Counted from the first letter of the stretch, positions 45,633-58,400 are shown. The stretch is 64,000 nucleotides of DNA from Punctularia strigosozonata HHB-11173 SS5 (GCF_000264995.1 NW_006767433.1:268953-332952); one strand, 5' to 3'. The notes: a model not told the origin generated them from the sequence alone. A program made the numbers and translations.

Positions 45633-46468
45633 TCATGAATGTTTGCGACGAATTGGATCAGTCCCGGCCCGGTTCGTGGGACGTGGAGCGAGGCAACAGG
45701 CGATCATTGCCGCCCGTGCAGGTTCGGTATAGTTCTCTTGAGGTCCATTGGCGCTGGAAAGGAAAAGATGAAGCGAGTGTCGCAGGTTTGGGTCGTCAAG
45801 GGCGCGCTGTGGTAGCGTAATATTGTGTAGCGATGCGTTCGCGGTCATCTGAACAAATCGATGCGCTGTCTGTAGCTCCTCTAAGGTTGCGATGATGTCG
45901 TAGCCACTGAACTCGTCCTCGACAGCAGCGCGCCGCTGGTTCTTCATGTTCACCAGCGCTTGCATCAGAGCCTCTGTCCTGTTCGAATGCGCCTCTTTGA
46001 CCAGCTTGCTGTGAGCCTCTTCCACCATCTCGCTCGTCCAAGCTCATATCGTGCGATGATGGCTCTCCTGAGCCATGGTCATGAGGTGAGTCTTGCATCT
46101 CAGAGCCCTGCAAGGCCTTATGACGGTCGTCACTATCAAACTCCGGAGAGTTATGTCTGATACTGTTAAGTTCATGATTATCATAGTCTACCTCAAACCG
46201 ATATGCATCAGCTGCGTAGCCTCGGCGACGAGTCAATGAAACACACCTGGTCTAACAAAGGCGGTCTCCCACTACTACTCTGGGCCATCTTAACCCAATC
46301 AGAATCATCTCGGCGCCGCTCTCGCGGCGTGTTCGCACCCAGTGTCAACAGAGGCGTGGCCGTATCCTTACTAGCGTCAATGCCCTCGCTGTCATGCATA
46401 GCATGCCGTTGACGAGAACCCGTAACACGTTGTATCGAGTCGTTCCACGCGGTGCGAGTACTCGTCAT
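45633..46468 (-). CDS. Putative hydrophilic protein, unknown
   Basis: An ATG at 46468 opens a 74-codon frame (MTSTRTAWNDSIQRVTGSR) ending near a possible donor at 46246. Further charged frames follow (FDSDDRHKALQGSEMQDSPH, then MVEEAHSKLVKEAHSNRTEA, then FSGYDIIATLEELQTAH) down to a stop at 45633. I could not find splice sites that join all parts in one phase, so the exon model is open. The composition suggests a charged, partly coiled protein. No family was recognised. It might also be a decayed gene. Confidence 0.35.
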
Positions 46469-46992
46469 CGTATCCAGAATATACGCCGCAGATCCCGGAG
46501 CTCGTTCCTTGTCGTGTTTGTCCTACCACGTCGCGCGGTGTATAGGCTTCAGCTCCTTGCATAGCCGGGGACAGTCGTACCAGTACTCATAAGAGAATGA
46601 GGTGGTAGAGGTGGTAGTAGCACAGTAAAGTACTAGTACGCCGGAGTCAAGGATCGCGTGAAGTGCATGCGAGAGTGGAGCCTCTGCTCGGTGGACAAAG
46701 CGAGCCCGCTAACTCTACTCACAAAAACAACACTATGCGCAAGAAGACTTGCGCCTGATACACTGTCCGCTACGGCGCTCAGCCCTGCTCAGCATATCAC
46801 TAGTCCCCTCAGCCGCGCTCCGCTCTCATCAGACGTTCTGACTGGGGGTCATGAGCAAGAGACTTCCGAGCCACCACGTCGCGCCTGCGGTCGCATCTTC
46901 CTCCCGCAGACAATCGAAGTGTCTTGCAATCCAAGCACGATGTGCATATATACAACGATTCCGGGCGCGGGGTATGCAGACCAAAATCCAAG

Positions 46993-49222
46993 ATGAATCC
47001 CGCCTCGCGCCTTCTTGCAGCCAGTCTAGCAATGACGGCGGTCGCAGTTCCGTACGAGCAGTATATCTTGGCGCCCTCCAATCGTACGTTACACCCCGTG
47101 TCGGTCTATGGGGTCAACGGTACTGTTTTCAACGCCGAAAGCGTCATTGGCGGCGAACAGCTCGGCAACGCGACGTTCGACGGTCCTTCGTCCGTCACTT
47201 TCGACTACGGCAAGAACATCGCTGGCGTCGTCACCCTCGTCATCAGAAACGTCTCTGACGAAGACCAGTTCGTCGGCATCACGTTCTCAGAGAGCTCTCT
47301 CTGGATCTCTAGTGCGGGCAGCGATGCCACCGGCGGCATCGCCATCGACGACACGCTATGGATTCAAGCTCAAACCCCCGGGGTATACACGGTACCCAGG
47401 CAAAACGAGCGAGGCGGGTTTCGGTACCTCAGCCTGATTCACAACACCACGGGGACGTTGGACCTAGCCCGGGTGACCACCCAGTTCACCGCGATGCCAC
47501 ACTACGCGGAGGATCAGCTCAGGAATTACTCTGGTTACTTCCACTCCGACGGCAAGCATGCATATATCCACGATCTGTGGCTCTCTACTTACATTATACT
47601 TGTAGATGAGCTGCTCAATCGGATTTGGTACGCGGGTGAGTGAGCCATCGACGGTTGTTGTCTACACCGTTGCTGAACACGCAACCAGGCGCATACACGA
47701 ACCAACTGTGCACGATCGATCCACATTACGGCGATGCCGTTATACATCCCGCGAACGTCGACAGCGCCGGTACCCTGCAGTGGTGGCTGAACATTACTAT
47801 TTCTAATGGCACCTCCGTGCTGGTCGACGGCGCCAAGCGCGACAGGCTTGTGTGGGCCGGCGACATGTCCATCGCCGTGCCCAGCATTGTCACCTCGACG
47901 AATGACCTGGTATCCATCCAGAACTCCCTCAACTCGCTGTTCGCGGTTCAGGACAAGACCAGCGGTCAGCTGCCGTACGCCGGCCAACCTTTCCCCCTCA
48001 TGCTCTCGCAGACGTACCACATGTATACGCTCATTGGCGTCGCGAATTACTACTTCTACTCGGTAAGTCGGTTTCACAAACTCGGGGATCCTGCTGATAC
48101 CTTTGTAGAACGACATCGAGTATATCGTAAACATGTGGGACGATGTCAAGCTCGCCGTCGATTTCGCCCTCAGCTTTGTCGATGATAGTGGCCTGATGGA
48201 CGTGACATCTCCCAATGATTGGCTGCGATATGGAATGGGCGGGCACAACATCGAAGTGCGACCTGCCTCACTCCTAAACCTCCTCCGACCAACTCTGACA
48301 TCTCGTGCAGGCAAACGCGATCCTATACCACACCTTGAACCAATTGTCGTCTGTGGCCGCCATCCTGAACGAAAGCAGCCTCGTAGCATCGTGGGCCCAG
48401 ACTGCCTCCACCCTCAAGTCGTCCGCCAACACGCTCCTCTGGGATCACTCCGCCGGGATGTATCGCGACAACGAGACGACGACGCTCCACCCCCAAGACG
48501 GCAATGCCTGGGCCGTTGTCGCCAATCTTACCCTCAGCGCGACCCAGTCCCGCTCCATCAGCTCCAACCTCGCCGCGCGCTGGACGGCGTACGGCGCCCC
48601 GGCCCCGGAGGCGGCCGACGCGATCTCGCCCTTCATATCCGGCTTCGAGCTGCAGGCGCACGTCCTCGCGGGCAACGTCAGTGCCGCGCTCGACTTGATG
48701 CGCCTCCAGTGGGGGTTCATGCTCGACGACCCGCGGATGACGAACAGCACGTTCATCGAGGGCTACTCGACCACCGGCGCGCTGCATTACGCGCCGTACA
48801 GCCTCGACGCGCGTATCAGTCACGCGCACGGATGGGCGACTGGGCCGACGTCAACGTTGACGTTCTTGATCGCTGGGATACAGCTAACGAGCGCGGGCGG
48901 GAAGACGTGGTTGATCAAACCTGGCCTCGGAGACTTGGCGAGGGCGGAAGCAGGGTTCGTGACCAGCCTTGGCAGTTTCAGCGTCAATAACACGAGGGAC
49001 GCGGATACGGGAGCTTTCAGCGTGGCGTTTGAGACTCCGGAAGAGACGAGCGGCGCCCTGAGTGTGGAGTATCCGGACTGCGACGGGACACTAACCCTGT
49101 CACGATCTGGACAGGAGCGGCTTGTCTTGAACGTGAAGAAGGATGACGCGCCGGAGGGGCGCATCGAGCTTGATGGATTGGATGGGGGTTCCTGGCAAGC
49201 GGTCTTCACTTGTTCGTCATAA
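46993..49222 (+). CDS. Secreted GH78 alpha-L-rhamnosidase
   Basis: The ATG at 46993 (MNPASRLLAASLAMTAVAVP) encodes a signal peptide. The N-terminal beta domain includes FDGPSSVTFDYGKNIAGVV. The catalytic (alpha/alpha)6 region runs from RIWYAGAYTNQLCTIDPHYG through RDRLVWAGDMSIAVPS and FELQAHVLAGN to HGWATGPTSTLTFLIAGI, with a C-terminal beta domain after it. These are GH78-type landmarks; the enzyme removes terminal alpha-L-rhamnose from plant glycosides or pectin side chains. Introns are at 47552-47605 (GC donor, 54 bp, stop-free), about 47636-47690, after YFYS near 48063, and after GHNIE near 48260. The stop is TAA at 49220. It is about 660 residues long, typical for fungal GH78. A deleted partial duplicate lies at 51.4-52.3 kb. 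Confidence 0.88.
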
Positions 49223-49427
49223 CTTAGGTGGAAGGCAGGTGTATGGTCGAGTATTGATTCAAAGAGTCATGCATAGGTTTGGATTTAACCCTCAAGTCGG
49301 TGTACTCTACGAGTGAATATCGTATGTGTATACCATCGCTGCGAGATTGTTTCGTCTTCTCGACAAGCGCCCGGTTCAACGCGCGGCATGCTACGACAAA
49401 TCGCTGCGCGCAAGGCCTACCCCATCC

Positions 49428-50137
49428 TTAACCTAGGACCCTGAATGCGACCCACGAGACACCGACCTTCTTTCCCTGGATCGTGTATCCTCCATCGTCC
49501 CCAGAGGCTGAAAACCAAAAACCATTTGTGAGTTGTCCCGCTGGTCCCTCTATGCCAACGCACCAACGACGCCCCCCGGGAACTTCGCTCCGACGTCCAT
49601 CGCCCAGTCTGCGAGGCACTCAAGCGCGGCCCCGTGGTCTCCAGAGTCCGCTGTCATCGCCTCGATTTCGCGTAGACTGTGAAGGCACCAGCATCCGCTG
49701 TCGACGCTGAAGCTGCCCACCTCCTCCCACTGGGATGCGGCGGCTTCGTCTGCGCTGGATGAATGCTGCATGATGACTTTCACGATCCCCTCCGAGCCGT
49801 CTCCTTCGTCGTCGTCGCCGTCGTCATCGTAGAGTGTCAGACGTGTGACTGCCCATGTTCCGGGTTTGATAACACCGATGGTGCATTCGAATTCGTCCTC
49901 GGGACCTGTGGAGAGGTTGACATCTCCAGCGACAAGGCTATCCCCCTCTTTGATCTACGATGATCCGTCGCGCGAGATGGATGCATGTGAGGCAATAGTC
50001 AGCTATCATGTCCTTCTCTGCCTGGTCGAGCGTGGACAAACCTCAAAGCTGAAAGGAGTATCCGAGTTGTTCAGGACCTTGACCTTCGCCTGGTATTCAT
50101 CGAACCAGGAGTTGAAGTCCTCTTGGTTCTTTGACAT
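49428..50137 (-). CDS. Array family copy G, C-terminal domain only
   Basis: Three exons on the minus strand start at ATG 50137 (MSKNQEDFNSWFDEYQAKV) and end with TAA at 49428. Exon 1 corresponds to the last 32 residues of the N-terminal domain in the full-length copies, so this gene has only the C-terminal domain, about 195 residues. It reads EGDSLVAGDVNLS, then FSVDSGCWCLHSLREIEAM, FPGGVV, and after a GT-AG intron SGDDGGYTIQGKKVG. The D-S-G and G-D-D-G-G-Y motifs are the two conserved patches I recall for bacterial DUF4241 proteins. These motifs are intact here and in copy F but worn in the tandem array. It may be a 5'-truncated duplicate with a fortuitous start, or a functional single-domain member. 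Confidence 0.7.
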
Positions 50138-51403
50138 GCTTGAATACTGAGGAAGTGAAGATGCGACAAGTGAAGTGGGGAGAATCGAGCAGCTCGGTGT
50201 GCGTCCGTGGAACGCCAGCGCTTTACTAAGAACAACGGAAATCCTCCACGAAGGCCAATCTGGCCAGCACGGCGAACTCGTCGTAGAGGAATCGATCTAT
50301 TGGTTGCGACAAAACACCGGCGAACAAATTGCCCCGTGTATCGTCTAAAGCAGTAAACATTGTTATCATCAATCACGTCGCGTACACGAAGACGCAAGAC
50401 TCTACGATACGGAATATAACGCCAGAGAAAATGAGCTTGTCGATGTGACTCTGCGCGTGTACACAGGAACGATGTGCCGCATGGTAGGTCCCGGTAGCGG
50501 AACAGCCAACGCGCTCGGTGAAGCTACACAGCCCCTCGTCCAACTCATCTCCCGCCAACAGCGCCAACGAAGACGATAGACGGTGGGTACACTCTCGCCA
50601 TGGCCAAGGGCACGGGCCTTGGTAGAGTCATGCCACTCTCTGAGCCTGCTCAGAGAGTATGGGTCGGGAGATGGGGTGTGCGTCTATAGCGGTTGTGCCC
50701 ACCGTTGCAAGATGAACCCCCGGACGACCTGGCATGCCAACCCCCTACCATCTACGCGTCCTCACGGCGCTGTGCGGGTCTCGGATTTGTTTATACCCTG
50801 TGGGCTAGGGTATGCCGAGAATCTCCCTCACCTTCGTGAAACAAACGCGCTAATACTTGAGTTCAGCCGTGACATTGCACTTTGCAACCGACCCCGACCG
50901 GCATCCGAGGACCGCAGCGGCCGGAGCCTCCAAACACTCCAGTCGTCCTCGAACATACCGCGCCCTCCCCCAAAAAAGCCGTACGCCCACTCTTGAGCAC
51001 GCATCGTGCACACCTCAATCCGTCAACCACGCTCCATCTTTGTCATCCACGTTAACCACATCCTGCCCTTACCCTTGCCGTCAACGCGCTCTGCGGACCG
51101 TATCCCTCCCTCATTGTCAATCGTACCCCACCCCTCGTCGTCAACCGCGTCGTCAATGTTGGTGTTCGACCAACACACTCCGGAGGTACCGCGCCAGCCC
51201 CGGCCGACGGCCAGCAGCCCCTCAAGCAGTGCGCCGGCCACCATCGAAGACGCAGCTAGCGCGCCGCGCGGTGGACCAGCGCATGCCGGAAGAAGCGCGT
51301 CCTCCTCGTGCTGCAAGCACCAAGCGGCAGCGGCCAATTCTCGCTCGCGCACGAGCTCGCGGCGGTGTTCCTACCCGATCCCAGCGCAGGGTCGAAGCTG
51401 CTT
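50138..51403. other. Intergenic, no gene recognised
   Basis: About 1.27 kb. Plus-strand frames near 50860-51400 are Pro/Ser/Arg-rich and one reads LQAPSGSGQFSLAHELAAVF, but none forms a supported gene. The right end leads into the GH78 duplicate. Confidence 0.35.
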
Positions 51404-52304
51404 GAGCAAGAGGTGTTTGAGCCACCGCGTCACGCCTGCGGTCAGCTGCCGTACGCCGGCCAACATTTCCCCCTCATACTCTCGCAGACGTACCACATGT
51501 ATACGCTCATCGGCGTCGCGAATGACTACTTCTACTCGGTAATTTGATTTCACAGACTCGGGGATCCTGCTGATACCTTTGTAGAACGACATCGAGTATA
51601 TCGCAAACATGTAGGACGATGTCAAGCTCGCCGTCGATTTCGCCCTCAGCTTTGTCGATGCTTTTGGGCTGATGAACGTGACATCTCCCAATGATTGGCT
51701 GCGATATGGAATGGGCGGGCACAACATCGAAGTGCGACCTGCCTCACTCCTAAACCTCCTCCGACCAACTCTGACATCTCGTGCAGGCAAACGCGATTCT
51801 ATACCACACCTTGAACCGATTGTCGTCTTTGGCCGCCGTCCTGAACGAAAGCAGCCTCGTCGCCTCGCGGGCCCAGACTGCCTCCACCCTCAAGTCGTCC
51901 GCCAACACGCTCCTCTGGGATGACTCCGCCGGGATGTACCGCGACAACGAGACGACGACGCTCCACCCCCAAGACGGCAACGCCTGGGCCGTTGTCGCCA
52001 ATCTTACCCTCAGCGCGACCCAGTCCCGCTCCATCAGCTCCAACCTCGCCGCGCGCTGGACACCGTACGGCGCCCCGGCCCCGGAGGCGGCCGACGCGAT
52101 CTCGCCCTTCATATCCGGCTTCGAGCTGCAGGCGCACGTCCTCGCGGGCAACGTCAGTGCCGCGCTCGACTTGATGCGCCTCCAGTGGGGGTTCATGCTC
52201 GACGACCCGCGGATGACGAACAGCACGTTCATCGAGGGCTACTCGACCACTGGCGCGCTGCTCTACGCGCCGTACAGGCTCGACGCGCACATCAGCCGCG
52301 CGCT
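51404..52304 (+). pseudogene. Partial duplicate of the GH78 gene with internal deletion
   Basis: From about 51438 to 52304 the sequence closely copies 47962-48820, including the intron positions. It covers QLPYAGQHFPLILSQTYHMY through the region ending TTGALLYAPYRLDAHISR. About 35 bp before that (51404-51443) instead match the DNA upstream of the GH78 start codon (near 46853-46892). The two blocks meet at GCGGTC, which occurs at both source positions, so about 1.07 kb including the signal peptide exon was lost. A TGG of the original reads TAG here. The copy has no start and no C-terminus and is a host pseudogene. Confidence 0.88.
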
Positions 52305-53056
52305 GGTTCCTCACTAGTTTAGAATCGCTCGGTGCTACACTCCTATCAGCTCCTCTCTGCCTCCGCCACGAGGTCTTCTGCCGCCCAGAAGGCGACAGCC
52401 GTAACTTGCTTCTTGCCGGCTTGCACATTCAAATTCACGACCCGGCTTACGATGCGGCGGATCATTGTCCACGACTTCATCGCCGAAAGCCCGATTGGTT
52501 ATACCGCGCGTGCCGTGATTCGAGAGACAAACTGGCGCCGGGCGCTGCCATGTCACCCTACCGGTTGAGATGCTCAGCAGCACTCCCCTCGCGATTGTGG
52601 ACGCTTCGATAGCGACAACGATGCGCAGGGCAGCTGCCCGACAACTCTGCATGCGACGAGCGTTCTCGAAGGACCCTCAATGCTAGGACTTGAGTATCGG
52701 CAGTTAGGCTCTACATCATGTGGCTGCAGAGGCCTGGTACGCTACAAGCTCGCTCTACGTTTGCCCCGGTCTAATCGGATTTTCGCCTTAACGCAGAATG
52801 ATCGACGGGTGTTTGTCAATGTAAACCTCATGAAGCAGCCGTCCACATCTCGACCACCGACGGCCCTTCGTCCACGACAATAGATTGGCATCTGCCAATT
52901 CTCGTAGCCTGCGAGAGTGCACTTGTTCGGCTTCCATTGTGCGTCGTGAGTACATAATGTCATTTTTCCATCGCCAGCCTCTAACCCCTATTAGTCGGCA
53001 TGTGATAGATGGCTACTACATACACCAGTGCTGGTACTGCATAATATCATGCAGGT
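52305..53056. other. Intergenic, no gene recognised
   Basis: About 750 bp between the GH78 duplicate and array family copy F. Short frames only. Confidence 0.4.
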
Positions 53057-54931
53057 TTATCCCACAACTCGAAGCTGAACCCACATTCCGTCAACCTTCT
53101 TGCCCTGAACCTCGAAGCCGCCGTCGTTTCCCGAGACTACAAAGCGGATTAACTGCGTCGTTACGAGATTGCGCGATGAACGTACGAACGACACCGCCCG
53201 GTGATCTAGGTCCGAACTCCGTGCCCCAATCTGCGATAGATTCCAGCGCCGCCTCTCTATCCCCAGACTCCTGTGCCAATTTCTCAATTTCACGCAAGGA
53301 ATAAAGACACCAGCAGCCGCTGTCGACGCTGAACGAGTCGATGTGCTCCCATGCTACCTCTTCGAATCCGTTCGAGTCGAAGCTTACATGCCGGACAACG
53401 ACCCTGGGACCCGCTCGTTCGGCGACATCGCCAACCGGACCGTCCGCGAATAGGTTTACGCTGGAAACGGCCCAAGGACCAGCCCGAAGATCACCAATGA
53501 TGCACTCGAAGTCGTCTCCGGGGCCTTTGGCGATGTTGATGTCCCCAGCCACTACGCTATCGCCTTCGACTACCTGAGATGATGATAAGTAATCAGGGAA
53601 AGGGGGATCAATAGACGGCTGACCTCAAAGGCCAGGAGGGTATCTGAGGTATTCAATTCTTTGACCTTAGTTTCGTGAGCGTCGAACCAAGCGTCAAACT
53701 TGGACTGGGGCTTCGCGTCCGTAGTTCTCGCCTCGCGATCAACCCCGATACTGATCGGCCCGAGCCATTCGCACCGTATGACTCCCGGTCGTACGACATG
53801 CGCCACGCTCTCTGGATCAGGCCCAAATCCGAACTCGGAGGCTGTACAGGACAAGTCGACGACGAACTCCTTGTTGAAAGTCGTCACACAATACAACCTA
53901 CGCGTCGTCGGCTCATAGCCCCAGGCGATGCCAATCCTCTGCTCGAATGACAGTTTGCGGGTTTGGTGAGGCCGTCGTTCCGCGCCAGCGCTATTGGAAG
54001 TGTGTGGGCGAGTCGAAATCTGGATCCATCTCCCGAGGATTAGTCCACGGATCTCCTCCGTAGTAAGCGCCGTTGGCACTCGCTTGTCCGTGTTCTCGAC
54101 GTGGTCGTCTTCAGGGTCATTTGCTGATATAGTGAGGGATTGAACTCCTGCGCACGTAGGTTGCACGACTAGGAACAGATGAGAGGAGATGACCGATGGT
54201 GTCGTAGTGGAAGGGATGATGTTGGCACCCAACCCTGGGAGCAACAGCGTAGCCACCTTGCGCCACTCGTATGCCATCTCCGGGACGCCACCATTGAGTC
54301 CCGCGCGGCCGAATCCTGGGGGGGTCGATGGCTCGACCCAATGAGGCGGTGTGGTACACCATGGCGGGAGATGACGATCCCATGGCTGAAGCGAAAGCTG
54401 AGCCCTCTTGTGCTCCCAGCGCAGCGCGTGATCGTCGCGAACGTACGTGAGCTTCGTACTACCACCGAAGAGGATGATGACCTGCTGAACAGTATGTTTG
54501 GACGCGTCTCTGAAGTCGAGTTCTGCATGCTTCGCCGCTGTTCTTTGCGAAATACTTTTTCGGATTTCTTCTGGTGTCATTGGCATCAATGGGGGAGGAG
54601 GACGGGATTCCGATTGGGCATCGTTTGTCGGCTCACTGTGGCGAATGACCTTGAAGCTGAGTGCAGGCCTGAAAGGATGCCGGTATTTCTTGTTTACTTG
54701 TACGCGGAAACGCTGGAATGCGTGGTCGAAGGTTTCTTCCATGACTGCAGGGACCATTTCGGGAGCCCATGTCTCCGACCACGAGCCTTGATGTTTCGCA
54801 CTCACATCCTCAAAGATCAAGGTGATAGACGAAATGTCGTCCGGCAAAGGCTCGTTCGTCCACCAGATTTTCTCCAGCTCCTCGGCCTGTTTCTTCCTAT
54901 CCCCGTATGTGCCTCCAAGTCCAGAGCTCAT
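53057..54931 (-). CDS. Array family copy F, two-domain protein, dispersed
   Basis: The ATG at 54931 (MSSGLGGTYGDRKKQAEEL) starts exon 1 (54931-53624, 436 codons), with family motifs FRVQVNKKYRHPFRPALSF, LPPWCTTPPHWVEPSTPPGF, GIAWGYEPTTRRLYCVT and RCEWLGPISIGVDRE. A GT-AG intron ends at 53574. Exon 2 encodes EGDSVVAGDINIA, then FSVDSGCWCLYSLREIEKL and SPGGVV. After another GT-AG intron, exon 3 encodes SGNDGGFEVQGKKVDGMW and ends LRVVG with TAA at 53057. The D-S-G and G-N-D-G-G-F motifs are kept. Relative to other copies the N-terminal domain has a charged insert (RPPPPLMPMTPEEIRKSIS). It lies 14 kb from the array and on the other strand, next to the short copy G. Function is unknown. Confidence 0.82.
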
Positions 54932-55457
54932 GCTGTAGTGTCCTTGAGTTGTATGCGGTTCCGGTCGACAGGTGAGAGATGCAGGAAGACGCAAGTAATA
55001 ATTGGTGGAAACTGACACTCGACCGTATCTTACGCAATGCAGTCGCAATGCTGTTCCCGTGTGACGGGCGATCAGCTCGTGGTGGAGGGGGAACCGTGCA
55101 GGTGTCTTATCGTGACGAAAAAATAGTGTTGGAGCTCATGAACCGCGGTACAGTCATGGCCAAGATCTCTTCGCGAGAATAAACATGTCTAACTGCCAGT
55201 ACGTATACAGTGATCCGCGAACGAGAAGTTGGGAAAGTGAAGATACGCCAGGTAGCGGCGTTTCCTTGGGTGGCTAGATCCTACGATTCTTCCATTCATG
55301 ACGTACGCGAGGCATCAGGGACCGGAAACACAGTACTGCAACATGATCATTGACAGGAAATTTGTGGTGATGATGAGCACCGACATACCTGAACGTCAAG
55401 CTGGAGATTTGTGCCTGTATTCGGAGTCAGGAGCTGAAGGAATAGCAGGAAACTCAA
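54932..55457. other. Intergenic between copy F and the LysM gene
   Basis: About 526 bp holding the promoter of copy F and the 3' flank of the LysM gene. No further gene recognised. Confidence 0.4.
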
Positions 55458-58400
55458 TCACGCACATTCTTGATCAATCTCAGGATTCCATGCGAGGAAT
55501 TGAGCACTCGAAATGCCGAACTCCACTTCAATAGAGGCACAGAAATCGCCGCTTTGGACTGTGTAGTATTGCGTGCAACCTTGAGCAGGTGTGATTGTCC
55601 CGGATCCCGTAGCCGCCGCAGAAATGATCGTTGCTGTGGAGGACGAGATCGTCGAAGCTGCAGTACGGGAATATGATGAGGTGTTGTATTTCGCAGATAC
55701 GATGCCGGTAAACTCACGACCTGAGACACAGTACTGGAGTCCCGGTACGATGTTTCCGCACTGGTCATCGACCTCCGGGTTCCATGCTTGAAATTGAGCG
55801 AAGGTTATACCGAACCGGTCGTCAATCACCGCGCAAGAGTCGCCAGAGATGACGATATAATACATATCGCAACTTGTGGTGCTAGCAACAGTACTATCAG
55901 ATATATGCTCGTCTTGACGATATCTACTCACATTGTTCCGGAGGCGGTCGGGCTGGCGGCCACTGAAGTAGCTGTGGTGGTAGTCGAGGTGTCTACTGCG
56001 CCTGCTACACAGTAAGAGAGGCCTCCTTGAATATTGGTACCTATTGGACATGATGAGTGTCAATCGTGGTTCGCGTATTTCCAGCTAGTCACATTGATTG
56101 TTCCTATGTACTACCAAGTCAGAGACATGGTCTGAAGTAAGCGGGGCATTTACGTACACTTCCAGGTTCCAGGTGATGAAATCATCGAGAGTGATTGAGA
56201 ACTCCATGAATATGGCGGAGCATGAGTCACCCGGCCTATGAGGGGTGAGTTTTGATTATCAAGCGAGCGGTGTCAACGAACTGGACTGTGTAGTAAGCTA
56301 CGATGCCGTATATTAGCTCGGGCCTATACACGTTTCCGGAGAACCCACAGGAACACCCTTCCACAATTGTCCCGGGTGCAACGTCAGAGGGAACGCTGGC
56401 TGTAGACGTTGTGATAGGTGCAGGGCCAGCAACACAGTACGAGAGCCCTCCTTCAATATTAGTACCTAAAGGAGGCTCCTCGCATTCAACGGGCGTGGAA
56501 GAGAATGAACTGCGCGCTTACACTGATCGTTACTGAGTGAAGTGTATAAGAGCAATTCTACGTGAGAGTAAAACGGCTCACACTTCGGGGTTCCAAACGA
56601 TGAACTGGGAGAGAGTGATTGAGAACTCGTTGAATATCACTTCACAAGAGTCCCCGGATCTGTAAGGCGTCAGCGTCAACGAGTCAGGGTAACAAGGACT
56701 CGGAGGTAACGTACTCTACTTGGTAGTACACTAAATCACCATGCAATATGCATTAGTGTTGTGTAAATCCTGATTGGAGAGACTAACTGGAACATCCCGT
56801 CGTGATAGTACCGGGAGCGATATCTGAAGGAGTGGCCGATGGGATGGTAGTAATTGTGCCTGACGATACAATTGAAGGAAACGAGGTGGGGGTTGTGAAG
56901 ATTGGAGGGCCAAACACGCAATACGCCAGTCCAATCTGATGACAACCTTAGTACCAATATCAACATCGTGCTCGGACATCATTCAGGACAAACTTGAATG
57001 TTACTGCACGCTTCGTCAACCTACCCCAGCTCACGGTCATTAGTATCAATACCTGGTGGTGGTGGGGGGCATACCTGAGGATTCCACAAGCGCAACTCGG
57101 CATCTGATATCGCGTTGACAGTTTCGATTGCGACGCAAGTATCACCTGTCATCTTTACTCAGGCACGAGACCGGATATCAACGGCGACAATTGGTTCACC
57201 TGCCTGAACTGTATACCCTACTCATGGAACAAGTCAAGTTGTCAAAAGGTTGATTAACGAGCGAGATAATTTGTATACGATTACGTACAATCCAAACAGG
57301 ATCCGTTAGACAATGAACCCGGCGCGATTGTGGGAGCCGGTGTAGGCGTTGGGGTTGGTGTCGTTCCCGACGACGTCAAGGTACTGGCGGAGATCGACAT
57401 AGTTCCTGTGATCATAGCGTAGCCACTCCCAATAGGAAACTCAGAGACTATTCAATTTGCTTGAGTAAACACCATAATATTGACATCCTGAGACATACCT
57501 AGATACTGGATGAGTTCGGCGGAGGTAGATGTAGATGTACTCGTTGTTGTTGTCACTGTCGTCACTTCGAGGCAGGCTAAATGTTAACCTTCAAGGATCA
57601 TCAAAATTGATCATACATTCAAACAGCGCCACGCAATAGGAGAAACCGGCCAAGAGGTTACTACACTGAATAACCGTAAGCTGGGTTTTCAGTGTGATGT
57701 TCACGTTCACCCACATCACCGTTCACCATTGGGTTGAGCTATCATGTTCACGGTCATCGTTAGGTACTGGCAAAATTATACCCCAGAAGGCTGACCTGAT
57801 AGAAGGTATCGTTAGAGATGCCAAAGAACTGTAATATCTATCGTAATTCTCAGTAAATGTTCACTCTCGGGCATGGATCGTGTGCTATGCAATACCTGAG
57901 GACATGTATCTGACACGAGGCTCAGAGTCCTCCAACAAGATACAGGCTGCTATGGAGCTTACCGCCGGGTACCGCTATATACCATTCGCCGCAGACGGAA
58001 CGATCAGAACCTGGTGCAACCGGTCCCGTTGGAGTACTGTTTTCAATCAATCAGCCGTGCCCACATAGACGACTTGACGTATACGCACGCAACACGGGTT
58101 GGGGTTCCTATACAAGTCATGCCATTACTCACGTAGTTGCGTGTAACCTTCAATGAACGAGCATACCCGTGATATAAGAGACTGTGGCTGTTGGGACATA
58201 CCCGCCCCCGGGTGGACTAACACAGATTGCTTTTCCTATTTGACCGTTGATGTTGGAGCAGTATGGATTGATCTGCCTGAGAGAATCACCAATCAATTAC
58301 AACGAGTCGAGCTGGAGTGCTGAGAGGTCACTTGCGGGTTCCACATCAGTAGCTGAGACCATGTAACTCCTTGCTCTCGATAGATGGACACGCATGTGTC

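Noticed and set aside
50857-51542. Pro/Ser/Arg-rich plus frames before the GH78 duplicate
   Set aside because: Several overlapping frames of similar length with no motif. They run into the GH78 fragment in the wrong frame.
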